Shown piece by piece: positions 13,801 to 28,800 of a stretch of 64,000 nt of DNA. The stretch covers positions 28,987,855-29,051,854 of the forward strand of contig OZ038320.1 of NCBI GenBank assembly GCA_964035795.1, read 5' to 3'. Each line of letters begins with the position of its first letter. Positions within the stretch are counted from its first letter, which is position 1. Source of the stretch: Pterobdella sp. o SKG-2022 (lineage: Eukaryota > Annelida > Clitellata > Hirudinida > Piscicolidae). Under the pieces are notes generated by a model. That model had not been told where the DNA came from, searched no databases, and saw only the letters and a list, made by a program, of their open reading frames with translations. Made by a program: the position numbers and the translations under genes.

Positions 13801-16800
13801 CCGTATTTTTGAAGATTTCAAAAGCGTTCGCTCACTTGAAAATATAAAATTAAAAGTATTCATACTAAAACTTGAAACACTTTGAGTGACTGCTAACATC
13901 AAAAAGCATTCATGATTAAACTTATCTAAAATTGAAGTTTTTGTGTAGAAAGACTTAAAAATGAGTGGCCCAAATGGGGATTTGCTGTACGATTGACAGC
14001 TTTCACGTGACACTACACCATGTGAGCCTATGAATGTAAATAAAGTCTTATTAATTATTTATATTGCTATCAACTCAAATTATAAGATGCTCAAAGAACT
14101 ACAAAACCTTGCCAGTAAAAAGTATGGGTTTCCTCTGAATAAATGCATCGATTCATCCAGAAATTAATCTTGGCTTAGTAAAAACATTTGTATGATGCTT
14201 ATAAGACTTCATATCTATAAAATTGTCATTTTAAACATTTTCACAATAAACACAGTAAATTTTGTCAATTCAAATCTATAAGGAAAAATAATTGAAACCA
14301 TCTAACTTTCAGAGCAGTTTCCAACAGTTCCAAGCCATGTGTTATTGACGCAAGCCAGATGAAAAACCTTTTGGTCATGTATGCATTTGATTGTCAGACT
14401 ATTTTCTTGTCTCACCATTTCTGCATTCAATACCTCGTGGGGGTTACTGCAGCCGTGAACTGTAGGGCGTGTTTGAAGTTTGAACTCCTCAGTTTTGATT
14501 ACACTAGCAATAATGAACAATAAACTGAAGACAATAATAAATTCTTACTTTTTATATTGATTTAAGTATTTTGGGTATTTAGAAATCTAGAAGCTTGAAT
14601 AAATTTTTTATTCGTTTTTTATCTCACAATTTAACGTTTATAGAGATAATTTTTAACTGTATTTAAGCCTTTATAGAGTTGATTTTGTTTATTTAGCTTA
14701 ATATGGGATGCTTTATTCTGGAAACTGAAATGTCTGTAGTAAATTTTAATGGTTCATCAAAGTTATTCTTATTTTTATTATTCAAATAGTTCATTATTAT
14801 GGTCTGATTTCAAGATACTTAAATAGGTCCTTATTATGCCTGAAACACTCTTTGTTGAATATAACTCTTACACTGCATGATTTAGAATACGGTTTGGATG
14901 AGTTTATTCATAAAAGTGCATTTATATGAAAATAATTGCATCATTTCGAATATTATGTTGAATAAACTTTTATAACTGCTTTTTATGACCTTAATTTCTG
15001 ACGCTATAAATAGCCTCTCATCGATGATATATACACTTTCAATTAAGCTTTATCTTTCTACCTTTGAAATTGTTATAATAAACTTCAATAACCAAAAAAT
15101 CTTAGAAAAAAAAAATAAATACGCCAAAGGTCAAACCCATTGGACCATGTTTAATAATGAAGAATGACTTGAAATCTTCATAGGATAAGAGGTGAATAAT
15201 TATTGGAGATTTATTGTATGTCTTAAGATGCCTTTGAAGATTATGCCAAAAATAAACTCTTATGTATCGTTGACTTAAGATTACGTGCATATGATTTATC
15301 TCAGCTTTAAAATATGTGTGACTTGTTGGACCGTCCATCCCGCTTTCATTGTATCTTCTATGCTATGTAAAATACTTTCTTATATAATATAGTTTCAAAT
15401 TTTTTTTTCGATTTTATCTATGATATAATAGAATTTAATATATGATATTGTTTTTGCGCTTATCTTACTTCTATTTTTCTAAATTATTCAATATAGTTTC
15501 GAAAATTATCAATCTCTTTTAGGTTTTGTTTTTTAAATATTTCAAAATGTTAAAAATTTTTTTTTAGTTGCTTTTCGAAGGTTAACATCGTTTTGTTTTT
15601 CAAAAGAATAAAAATAGGTGATGAATGTTCAAAAATTTCCCGTTTTTTTTTGATTTGTAAAGAGTAATTTAGAAAAATTAAAAGATCAAATTTAAATTTA
15701 TTTATATTGGAAAACTCAAATTAGGATTCTTTCAGCAGAACACTCATTCATTCTTAGGTTAATAAGGCCCTAGTATTTGATCAAACGAAAAACAAGGCAA
15801 ATAACGGCCATAACTGTTTAAAAATAAACGGTAAAGCTAAAGTGCTCTTTAATGAGAAGTTGATGCTGCGGGAATTTATAAACATTCTGCTTCGTATTGA
15901 TCAATTTAACTTCAAAAATGTCTGAGTAATGGCTGCTATATCCATAAATTGATTGGCTTCAATTATGGTTTCTTTCCTCATATGACTGTTCTTTTCACGT
16001 TTATGAAAGCTATTATTATTGTAAATATCTTTATACTCAAAATTTTTTAGAAAAAAAACGGCAAAATCTTGTTTTGAGCATGACAAAATGATTGGTTATA
16101 GTGTAAAAAAGCCTTAAAAGAATTATTCATAAAGAATTGAAACTTTGAAACCAGCTCAACTTTCTTATAAAACTCATCAGCTAAATTTTTTATTAAAAGT
16201 ATAGTAACAAAAACAATATATTTCACTCAGTAAGCTTTCAAATTTCAAATAAAATACTAATTACATTAAAAATTTTTTATATAATAAAGTATTATTCTCA
16301 TTGTTGTCGTTTCTATTGTTGATACTACTATTATCATCATAACTTAATCGTAACATCATTATTGCAAGGGTAGTAATGGTGTTTTAGGAGCATTTGGAGT
16401 ACAGTTCTGTAAGGTGGGAGAAGATTGCAAAGCAATTTAAGGCTTCAATGCAGTGTGTGGTACATCGATTTAAACTTGGCATTCAAAAATTTTTAACTTA
16501 AGTTCACCTTTTGACTTTCAAAGTTAAATTTCAAAATTATTGTTTTAAGATTTTGTTGTTGTTTTGTTTGTTCTTTTCTTTCTTTTAAAATAAGAATGAC
16601 AGGACGTTTAAATTTTGGTTATTAGTAGTTTTATTTTTTCATATTTTTTGTTTTTCAAGTAAAAAGTTATTTTTTTTTGTTTGAAAAATTATCAAAACTA
16701 AACTTTTTTGAAGTTTTGTGATAGAATATAATTTTCAAATTTTAGACCAAGTTTCAGTAAGATGAGACTTTTTGGAATTTTTGCCAAATTATTTCGCAAA

Positions 16801-19800
16801 ATGTAAAAATTTTATAGCTGAAACAGAGAAAAAGTAGTTTCTAAATTGAAAGTGGTGCAAAAATTTGAAAATTTCGTCGTAAAAAGAAATAGAAATAATT
16901 TAATCAAAATTTCCTTTTTAAACTGTATAGAGAAGCGAAAAATGTGGATGCCATAATGCAAGTATTTTTGCGATCCTTTCAAGCACAATATATGAATGTA
17001 GAATAATCTATATCTTATTAAATTAGTATCTTCACAAACTTCTATGTAACAAAATAATACGTAGTATCAAGAACATGGGATGTTAATTATATTAAGCAAC
17101 AACTAATACGATTTTCTCCTATCCAATATATTATCGAAATTCTTTCAAAACTTTTTTTGAAACTTTTCAAGCCCGTATGAATGCAGGGTAGAAGCAAAAA
17201 ACACGGCCACAAATTGTAGACTAAACCCATCACAAAAACAACATGACCGCTCGCATAATCCAAAAAGCTTTGAGTTAATTATGAAAGGCATCACTCACAA
17301 CTCGTTCAAAGTATTGTTCCAGCAGAAAGTATATTTTGCATAGTTTCTCGTTTCAAGCCATGTTACCATGGCGTGGTAACATGGCTTTTGTTTAAGGTTA
17401 TTTGTAACGCTTTTGTCACTGTAGTGTTTGCAAAACCCTACTTTACAAAATTTTTCGTGACGATTATTCCTCTTTCAAACTCAACCAAAAAATTTGTATT
17501 GGGTTTTAAAATGAAAAATTTATTATAGAATAATGATTAATACCACTTACTTTACGCAGCAATTTAATGCGAGTGGTAATTTACTGCAAGCTATTTCAAT
17601 CTTATTTTTCAAACTATTTTCGTAAAAATTTTAAAACGCTCTAAGCAAAAAAGTTTTAAAAAAGCTTTTTTATTCTACACTTGAGTCCAGACATTTGAAA
17701 AATTTTTCGTATCTATAAAAGAGATTGGAGTATTGTTATTGAGTTCCTGACTTGAAACCTGGGTGATTTACTATTTAATATTGGTAACAATAACAAAAGG
17801 ACAAAAAATTGTTTAAAACAATTTGGAAAATTTGATCTATATTTTAACACTTATTATTCATGAAAAATTCACTTTTTGCACAATGTATGGTTGAAGCAAA
17901 ATGAGCTAAATTGGTGGTCAAAATAGTTTTGAATTTGAAATTTTTTCATTATTTTTGAAATTCAACGAAAAACTTAAAAGATTTTTCAAAAACCGAACAG
18001 CAAAATTTGAACGAAACCTGAATATAAAAGTCAATTTGATCAAAAACGACCCTTGATTAAAAAAAATGTTTCAAACAGAAAGCACAAGATGTATGAAACA
18101 TAAGAAAAACGTTAGACAAACACATCAACACACCAAAGAGCATTACAAATATCAATATCATTTCAACACAGCATTTGCTAGTGATTAATGAATGCATCAA
18201 TCCAACACCATTTCTGACCCTCCCAAACCATCCATCAACCTTCACGCTCTCTATCTGTTATTTGATGCCATGTGGAATAATTATTCTCATAATTTAATTT
18301 TTATTATTTATTGATTATTATAATTCAACTTTATTGTTAATAATTTTTATTTTTTTATAATTTGAAGCACGTTTGTGATCTATATTTGTTTAAATTTCTG
18401 CTTTAACAAAGTTTCAAAATTAATTAAATTTATTTTGAGCACGACTTTGATATCCATCAAAGTTGATGCCTTTGGTCATAAGTTGAACTACTTTGTTATA
18501 CATTTGCAACTTTTGGCTAAGTTATCTTTCACAATTTTTTTTCAATCTTATTCAAAGTTTGTTGACATTCCCAAAATTTTTCAAAGTTTTCTCAAAATTA
18601 ATATACCTGAAAAACGCTAAACACTTTAGAACTTTCATAAAATAGTCGTTTTAAAACAAAAATCAAGTTTTTCAATAGTCATATATAACCACCCACAAAT
18701 TTTAGCACCTCAGCCGATTATTGCTTGGACTCAAAACTTTCATCATTCCCGTGGCCTTTATCACCGCCCTTTCAACCCGCATTGAATCGATCACAATCCA
18801 TTCAAACTTCTGACTAATACCTTCTTCTTTTAAATTTTTTCTCAATCAATTTTTTTGAGTCAGTCTTGCCGTTGGAATTTTTTTTAGCTTTTTTCCCTTT
18901 TAATGCATTTTTTTCATTTCACTATTATTTCATATTTTAAACTTGTAAGAGAAGTTTTACACATTACCGTATAAAATAATTTTCAAAGTTTTGACTAAAA
19001 CTTTTATTTCAGTGATGAGTTTTATTCTCGACACACCTTTTCTTTGGTTCTAGGAAACTTCTTATTTTTTCATTCTTTGAAACAGAAGTCTTAGAAGTTT
19101 TAATTCAATGTAAAATAACGACTTCATCATCAGAATAAAAATTCAGGAACTAACCCAGACGTTCATGTGCTTTTAATTAAAAAAAAATAATTTCAAAAAT
19201 AAAATGTTCAATAAACTCTATGTTTTTAATATTTTCACAACCTTTTTCAACAGCGTATTTTCAATGTAACAAAAATATTCAAGCATGATTTTCAATGTAA
19301 CAAAAATATTCAAGCATGATATTCGATGTAACAAAAATATTTCATCATAAAGATGGGATTACAAAGTCTTAAGCTATCAATCAACACAATTAACTTAATG
19401 AAAGAAAAGCTTTTTTTTCACATTTCAACTTTTTCATTAAATATTAACATAATAAATTAAAAAAAAACTCAGATTTTGATTTAAACTGTAATAAACTCCA
19501 AAAGTTACTTCTAACATTTCCATGGTGAACCACATCTAATAAGAAATATATCTGCCCCTTATCCTATATATATCAATTCAATAGTCCTGTATCAAAATAT
19601 TTCTACCCACATATTCATGAATATTTAGATATTTTTTATATATCCATACTAAAAATACAAAGGCTTATTGACAACATTTTTTAAGCATTTTGGAAGATTA
19701 GCTTACATTGTCAAATACTTAGGAAAGTCTAGAATTAGCCTATTTCCCCTACTTGTGTATTCAAGTGTATACCTTCATCTATGTATATAAATTACTATCT

Positions 19801-22800
19801 TTGTATGCCCATAAAAAGTTTTTTCAACACAAATTAGATTCTGTCATTAATCAAAAAAAGTCATAATTTTTAAAAAGGCATTCAAATTCAACAATGAAAA
19901 CACATTAATAAAGAACTATATTTTGCTATAATTTTTTATTAAAAATTGAAGCTTATTTGTGCTTTTACTTTACGGGTTTCACGTCAGGTATAATTGATAG
20001 TGTTTCGAATTTATTGTAAAACAATAATGAAAACAATTGATATAAAATTATTTTGAAAATTAAAAGTAGCTTTTTGAACTTCATGACGTACTCCTACATA
20101 TCTCATCAAGAATACTAATTTTTAAGATAAGTTCCACCTATATAGTTTAGCTTATTTTTTATAAATACCAATCAGTTAATACATTTAAAAACTAGTCTAT
20201 ATATTTCCAGTTTCAATCCCTCAACTTAAAAATCAGTCGTTATTTTAATTTTTTATTATTCTCCATTTAATGATTTCATTTGAGGCTTTTATTTCAAAAA
20301 CCACAAATTCATGCAGGTGTGCGTCATGTCACATCATACACGGATAGCAAGAGTTTTTGGCATTAGACTCTAATTCATTAATATTTCATAAAGTTTGTTC
20401 AATCGTTATTGTGGGCGTTCTACCACACAATTTTGAAGCCGTTTTTAGTTTAAGTAGATGATGATAAATACTGATAATTTGAATGATAATGGATTAGTAG
20501 GAATAAGATGAAGCGAACCACGAAAAAACATTGCTAAGAATATTTTAAGGTGGGAATATAATAATATAAAGAGAACAATTTCTTTATAACAATGCAATTT
20601 TTCAAAAGTTATTGTTCGAATTAAAAACCTCAGAAGTATGATCACAATAAACAATATTACGCCTTAAACTCTGGCTTTTGTGAAAAGCAAAGAAAAATTA
20701 CACGAGAATTTAAATTCAAATTTATTCAATGGAATAAGAAATCTTCCTAAAAAACACTTGTGAAAATACCTTGCAAACGGATTAGAAGGAACCAGTGGAA
20801 TAAGAAGGAAGAGTTCAGTTTGCCCATTGCAGTGTTCTTATTACTCCTAAAATTGCTTCTATCTTCAAAATGGAGTTTTTTATAGTGATTAAATTCATTT
20901 TTAAACATTTCATCTTGTCGAATGTTTTTGCCAAAATCATCAGTCAGCCTAGACAGTGTGATATTCACTACGTGATGTTTAGATCGGAAGAAGGTAGGAA
21001 ATGCTGGCAATCGGGAGCTGTTTCCGTTGATACAAAATGAAGTAGCAAAATGGTCATCAGTTTCGTGCAGAAGGAGTTGAGCGATGCAATGTGAAGATCT
21101 GGTGTGACTGAGAACTGAAGTGTAGACGCTCCTAAAAGCTTCATCGCTGATGTCTGATAGGTCTGTGGTGAGGTCTGGTGCCTGTAGAAGGAGGTGAGAT
21201 GGTTGTTAGGTGTGAGGTAGATTAGTTGGTGTAAGATGGGTTGGTGGGTGTAGGATGGGTTGGTGGGTGTGTAGGATGGGTCGGTGTGTGTTTGAGGTAG
21301 GTTAATAAGTGCTAAGTGGGTTTGAAGTGATGAGGTGGGTTGTTGTATAGTTATATGATGGTTTGGAACTTAGATTGTATAGTGGGTTAACAGATTGTTT
21401 TATAGGTAGGGTGGTGGGTAGTTTGACAAATGTTTGAAGCTACATGTTTTGTTAGATTCAAGGGAGCTTTTTTATCAATATTTCAATGGTATTTCAGAAT
21501 TTTAGTAATTAACGTTCACCTGCGTAATGATTTATTTTGTAATTATAAAACGTTAAAACCCGCATTAAATGTCTGTAAATGTTATTGAAAACAAAAACGA
21601 TGGAAATCTTTGGATGCTATAAAATTATCTCTGTGATGCTTTTTTGAGGACATTTCAATAACTCAAAAAAACTCAGCTCTTTACTTGTAACATTGTGAGA
21701 ATGTTTTAAAATAAACGCTTCACACTGGAAGAACGGAAATGGTTCCTATTAGATAACTTTGGTGTACAAAAAAAGCGAAAGGTGATTGAAAAATTTTTCA
21801 ACAGTTTTTAGTACAATAACGAGTGTTTTTCAGCAAAAGACTGCAATTTAACACAATACAATGAAGATACGCTAGCGGAAGTAACGCTGTATTAATACAA
21901 TAACAATTATCTCCCGTTTCATGGTGAGAATATGCTTATTGAAAACTCTAGCTTTTGTCTTTCAATGAATGGACTGAAGAATTCTTTAATTTGAGTTTTT
22001 TTTAAAAAATAATTATCCTTATCTAATACAATAATGATTAGGGTTATAGAGGCGTCAACGTTTAGAGTTTAAGCCATATAACTTGTACATATTACAGAGT
22101 ACACAAAATTTTTAGAGGGTGGAACTGAACTCGACAGTTTAAAACAATAGTGAGATTTTTTATTTGAATCTATGAAAATGAATATTTCGTTTGTACAAGT
22201 CAAAAAATTAAAAAAAAATAGAGGCTTTAATTTAAGAGTAGTTCTAATTCTTTTCTACTAACTTGATAATGCTACGCACGTAACGAGAAGTTTGGTAAAT
22301 TTAAAAAATAAATTTTTCTGATGTTCAGTATTTTTGATTTATGTTTTAAAACAATAAAAGTCATATAGCGCTCTTGCTATATTTATTTTTGACACCAAAG
22401 TTTACCAAAAAAAGTGACCAAAAACTTAGGTTCTTGTTCAAAACCCAATTTCGACTAACTTTTTATTAAATGTTTCTATAATAGATTTTGATCCTTTTTT
22501 GAAATAATGTATAAAGAAGTCTTAAAATATAGTTCTGTGAATAAAATTTTTATACTTCAAAAATGAACAAAATGGCCATTATGAAATAAAACTTTTATTG
22601 TGGAAAGTATGAAAGGTTGATAAACTTTACAAATCCAGTTACAACGGAAAAATTTGGTTCTGCATTAATTTAATATTTTTAAAAACAAGATTACTTGTTT
22701 TTAACATTATTTAAAATGAATAACCAATTTGCATGATAGAAAAAAAAAGGCTGGAAATAATCCTTCTTGAAAAATAAAAATTTCAATTTAAAAAAGTAAA

Positions 22801-25800
22801 TTTTTTCATAATGAAAAAAAAATTTTGGATAAAATATAAAATGTTTGAAAACCTATATAATAAAATCAAATAGAATGACCATTAAAAAGACATTTTTCAT
22901 AATTTAATATTATTTAAAACCAGATCAAAATATGCACAACCAAAAAAACGACTAAAACCTCACTTGCCTCCTCAACGCCATATAAAACAACAATTTTTAA
23001 CGAAAAACAATATAAAAAAATAATCCCAACCGGATAATATGGAAACTCACACAAAACAATAATCACACCCAATTATAAAAATCCAATACACAGCCATGAA
23101 AGCCAACCTGTGATATGATTCTGGCAGTTTTATGTTGCTCGAAGACGGGTAATAGTTGAGTTGTCATGGAGATGCTTTGACCTCTGCCGGCTGTGACTTT
23201 TATGGCGCAAACTACATTGCTCTGAACTGACATGTAACTTGCTGCGATAAACAAAATAGAATTGTTAGAATAATTGTTATCATTGTTTCATGTACCAATA
23301 TATGTATTTAGTTAGTTATATATTAGTGCACTGAAATCAAAATAGGATATATAAACTAATTTTAATGTAGATTTATTTTTGAAAATTTTTTATCTATTAT
23401 AGATCGTTCATGCATTGTACTATTATGTTTATGTTTTTATTGAATTTATTGTTTTTTGGACAAACTAAAGCAACGACCTAATGGGACAAAAAAAAGAAAA
23501 ATATTAAATGAAAACTTTGATGCAACAAAACTTGCTGGAACTGTGAGGTTATTTTGAAAACTCAAATTATTGAATTTTTTCTGGTTGGGTAAACGAGTTT
23601 TGAGTTTTCACATTCAATTTCAATAAGCTAATATAGTTCTTGAAGAGATTTTGCGTGCGTTTGATGTGCTAAAAATTGAGCTTTGAGATATATTGAAAGC
23701 TTTTAAAATTGTGAAATTGATTATGTCTTCTTCACTCTACTCCATTGAAGACCTGAGTGGGTATTGAAAAGAAATAATAATAACACAATAATAAAACAAT
23801 AATAATAGCAAAAATATTAGCGATTACAACAATAATAATAATAATGATAACAATAATAATAATAATAATAATCATAATAATAATAATGCCGATTTGAAGG
23901 GCACCAAGTAGCAAGGTAAGTTTCAAAGAACATACAACCTCGTTAAACTTTTCTAAAAATAATTTCTTTTAGTTGGAATATTTTGTTCTATTCCACCTGA
24001 ACAAACTTACAATATGTGCTAAATGTGGTATTTTTAAAATTTTTCTAGTGTTAACTTCCAAATAATTGTTTGCATATAAACCTACATAAACCCTACGCCA
24101 ATAACATTTGAACGTGGTTTGCACTTGCGCAAACATATTTAGAAAGTACTATAAGCAATTTTTACTGTTACTGTAGAAATTATTTCAAGCATGAACTTTA
24201 AATCAATTATTTATGAACAAATAAAATCAATGCCAAAACTCAGAGTTGCAAAATTTATATTTTATTTCAAAACTTATACAAAAAAATTATTAAACACCAA
24301 TCTTAACCTAATACCAAAACGTCATAAAAGTGTTAAGAGCAGATTAAACGCTGCAGTCGCAACTTACATGCGGTGGGAAATATGGGTAAAATGAAGTTGT
24401 GGAAGAGTACAGCTGTGTGATCTGAATCACTTTTAACATCACCGTTGTAGTCATCGTAATGCGGGTAGTCTCTTTTACTGCGATTTTTTCTTTCGAAAAC
24501 TCGATCGGTTAGAAAATACGATCTTTTTTCTTTGTAAGTAGGTGCCACATGATAAGAATCACCATCATCGTCGTCATAATGGTTTGTATATTGGGGGTCT
24601 TTGTAATTGTTAGCGAGGGTTTCAATGTTTTTTGCATTGTTGTTAGCAGGAAGAACCCACTTGTTTGTTAGGGGAGTGTAGAGTTTGTAGGTGCTTGGCT
24701 GCACGCACGTTTCTCTCGTCAAATACTCCACTGAATAGCGAAGGATAATTGAACAAGATTTAAATCATTGTTATTATGATTAAACTTTTATTTTTTCTTT
24801 TTGTTTTCTTCTTATTTGCTTTTCCAACAACTAAAACTTGCTCAACGCTAATGACTTTTCTAAGCATATAATTAACTTGGAAGAATTTATATAAAAAGGT
24901 TACTCGAATTGAAAACTGTTTCGATTTTATTAAGGAAAGTATCTATTGTTAAACTAAATAAGAAAAAAACCATTTTTGAGATTAAATTTGAAGATAAATT
25001 TGCATACGATGTTGAAAAATGTAATTTAAAATAGATTATAAAAAAAACTAAAAAAAATGATATAAAATATAAATAAATTTATCTTCATTTAAGAATGAGT
25101 ATTTTCAATACAAAATGCATGAGTCAATAATATGAGATGAGTTTTCAAAAAATTTAAATAAAATAAACAACCTTGCATACACCGGAAGGAAACGTTGAGA
25201 TATGAAATGAGGTCACGTGGGCATGGCTCAACTAACTCTCTCAACAAGGGCACAGGAACCAGACACTCCACCTTGCCATCACACACCGCTCCAAGGATCA
25301 TTGTGACGTCATGATAACAACCTTCGAACAAGCACCAATAAGATGAAGTTATATGGGGGTGAATCAATGGAAGATGCCCTTGTTAGTTTCATCAACGTGA
25401 CGTATATAAAATAATTAGCAAAAATTACGAAAACATTTGAAATGTAATTTTGGTCTATTTTTTATTAAATTACTTTCCATTCATTTCAATTTTCGAAACA
25501 AACAATCAAACAAAAAAAAATAAAAAGTTTTTCGCATAAACTGATAAAAATTATTTAAATTTTAAATTTGAGTTTAATTTGCTTTTCTAATTCATCATTT
25601 ATTTATGGAAGTGTTAGGATCACTAGAGTTAAGCATGCACCTCAAACCTCGCTCAAGAAAGTCAAGCGCCATGCTTTTCTCTAATCTTCTCTTAATTAAA
25701 TTCTTTTTTTTTACCATTATTCTCTCAGTTTTCTGATATTTTGACAAAATTTTTCAATATTTAAGGGGTTGATTTCCAATGTTATTTTCAAATAATTAGA

Positions 25801-28800
25801 TATTATTTTCAAATATTCATGCAATAATTTTGAACTGATCTTATTTAATTTTTGAGCGGTATTTTTACTAACTAAATGATATTTTGGAACAAACTAAACA
25901 CTAAATCTGAATATTTGTCTTTTCATTAACAGAAGTACTTGATAATGTTACTTTGCTAATGAAAAGCTTTGTAATTAATAAAATTACCTTTAGTGTTCGA
26001 ATAATTTGCAGTATTTACTTTGGCCAAAAAAGATTATTAACAGAAGTATTATTCTTGTCTACCATCATACAAATTGGCATAGAAACATGCGAATTGGTGG
26101 TCATTTTTATTTTAGTTTTCTTTTAATACTTGCAGCTTCGTGTGGTTTATTTCTATGTTTTGTGTGCCAGTTGATATTAATTAATTTGTTGTTTTATATT
26201 TTGTATTTTCGGTCAAACTTTTCACGCAAAAACTTCACTTCTAAATAAATGATGTGTTTTTTTTCAAGATGGTTTGGCTGCTTTGGGAGTTTCTTGTGTT
26301 TTTAATTTATCTTTTTAGACCGTAAAACGTTTTTTTAAATAAATAGGCGTTTTTTTCTATTTTTATTACAAAAAAATTTACATCAACCTTTGCTTTAAAA
26401 ATTAAAAATTGAAAAACATAAAAACAGCATTAAAAAGGCTTAATTACAATTTTAGCTTGAATTCACATATTTTCAAGAGTGTATATTCAATCACAATGAA
26501 AAAAAATAGAAGAAATTATAAGAGAAAAATAAGCTTCTAGTGGTGTAAACCCAAAAAAATAGAAAACCGAGATGCTTTATCATTGTTTTTTTATTATTTT
26601 TAATACAATTTAACAATAAAAAATTTATTCTCAAATAAATTTATTTCTATTTTGTTGTTTTTTTTATGAGTTACATATTTTGGCTGTTGAACAATACATT
26701 GTTAATATAAACACTATACTTTTCAATTTTATAATGTGAGTTTATCTACATGATTTCATCAAACAATATCTAAAATTCATAAGTATTCATATAACTTGCT
26801 ATATTTTTTCAATACATTATAGCTTTTTTTTACTTTATATTTTGATTTTCTTCTATATTTATCTGATAGATTATTCTAATATATACCGCGTTACATACAC
26901 ATGCTAATAGAGAAGCTAGCTAATTAGGAGAGTTAGATATGGTGTCAACGGCTGGGCAACTTTATAACGTAGGCATCTCGCATATTGCTTTTTTGGATGT
27001 TTCTTATATTAAAAATACGATTAGATCTTGAGGGTGTCTGACAAAAAAATTTCAATTATTTCAAGAGAAAATTCACTTTTTAGACTGCTTATTTTTAATT
27101 TTTATTAATGTGATTGAACGAGATGAAAAAGACTGATCAATCAAATTGTAAAATATAGACAAAATTAATATGCAATAAATATTTGTTGAAGAATTGATTG
27201 TTAATATTAATGACATTATATAATTTGAAATAAAGTGATTAGAAAATTTTTTTAAAGAATTTTCAAAAATAATAGGAGTTTATACTTGAAAAATAAATTT
27301 GTTCAAGACGTGAAAAAAGTTCATCGTGAAAAACAAAACCAACAGAAAATAAGAATATAAATAAACAATATAAAAACACCCAAACAATATGGAAACACAT
27401 AAACAAGAGAAAAACACATAAACAAGAGAAAAACACATAAACAAGAGAAAAACACATAAACAAGAGAAAAACACATAAACAAGAGAAAAACACATAAACA
27501 AGAGAAAAACACATAAACAAGAGAAAAACACATAAACAAGAGAAAAACACATAAACAAGAAAAAAACACATAAAGAGAAAAACACATAAACAAGAGAAAA
27601 ACACATAAAGAGAAAAACACATAAACAAGAGGAAAACACATAAACATCAAATCACTCAAAAATTAAAAAACATACAAAACAACACATATGAAAAAAAAAT
27701 AGTAATAAACAAAAAAACAGAAAAAAATAGAAAAAAACACAAACAGAATGACATAAAGAGCTAGATAAAAGCATTAAAGACGAGTGAAAAATACAAACAT
27801 CGATAAGAGAATAGATAAGCTTTACCTAAATGCCCGTAACTCTTCGAAACACAGCGACCCTCCCGCATTCTCCCATAGAAAGCACTTTCCACCATTATAA
27901 CCTCCACAATGTTGATGGTGTCTGTACATTGGGTTAGCATTGAGTTTCCAATGTAATTCTTGATAATTATAAGATATATAAGAAATTCTTTGATTGGTTT
28001 CAATAGTGTTATGTATTAAGATTCTAGCTAGCTAGTCTTGTTAATGTTATATATATATAAATGAGGCTTTTGATCATTTGATTAGCATGTGTGTCGCTTG
28101 ATTCATAGAGAAAATATGCCTAAATGCGTTGGTGTAGTGTTATATGTATTGAGAGGAGATTGGATGGCTGTTGTAACCGTGCTTGAGCATAATACAAAGC
28201 TTTTATAGGCGAGGATGGTGTGGAATTGTTAAGGTAGAACTTGTGTTATTTTTCTTTGAAAGACTTCTTGTTTTGTGTTTTTATTAGGATAAATGCTTCT
28301 GGGATAGTTTTTTTTATTGAAATAGTTGTCATTGTTCGCTTTTATTGGAATAGTTTTTATACGGCACATTTGTTAAATAGCAGTTTTCATATCATTCCAT
28401 TGTTTCATTGATATCGTTCTGTTGTTATTATCTATATTATTTTTCTTTTCCCTTGTTATTCTTTTTATTCCGATCTTTATTGTTATTCTTATTTCATAGG
28501 TGCTATGAAAAAATAGTTATAATATCATCATTTTTAATAAAAGAATTATTTGGAGTATGTACGCTTGTATGAAGAGTTTTTATGGTTAAAGAAATTCCCC
28601 TTAACCCACCTGGTTCAGTCGAGATCTTGTCGTGATGAGCTGTGACGTTTGCAATACCAATAATGTTAGAGCTATCAATGTTTTTATGATTATTATAATT
28701 GTTTATTTTATTATTATTGTGATTGTTATTTTTGTTGTTTATTTTGTTGTTATTTTTGAATTTATTATTGTCGTTACAAGATGGGTTGAAGTTTTCAAAC

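Noticed and set aside
15102..15338. Minus-strand ORF NHMHVILSQRYIRVYF as a lectin-gene exon
   Set aside because: No acceptor and donor pair with the required phase 1-1. It could be old transposon sequence but no motif is clear.
27263..27659. Three overlapping Phe/Cys/Val-rich proteins
   Set aside because: All three frames of the 19-bp minisatellite; no real gene would be open in all frames.
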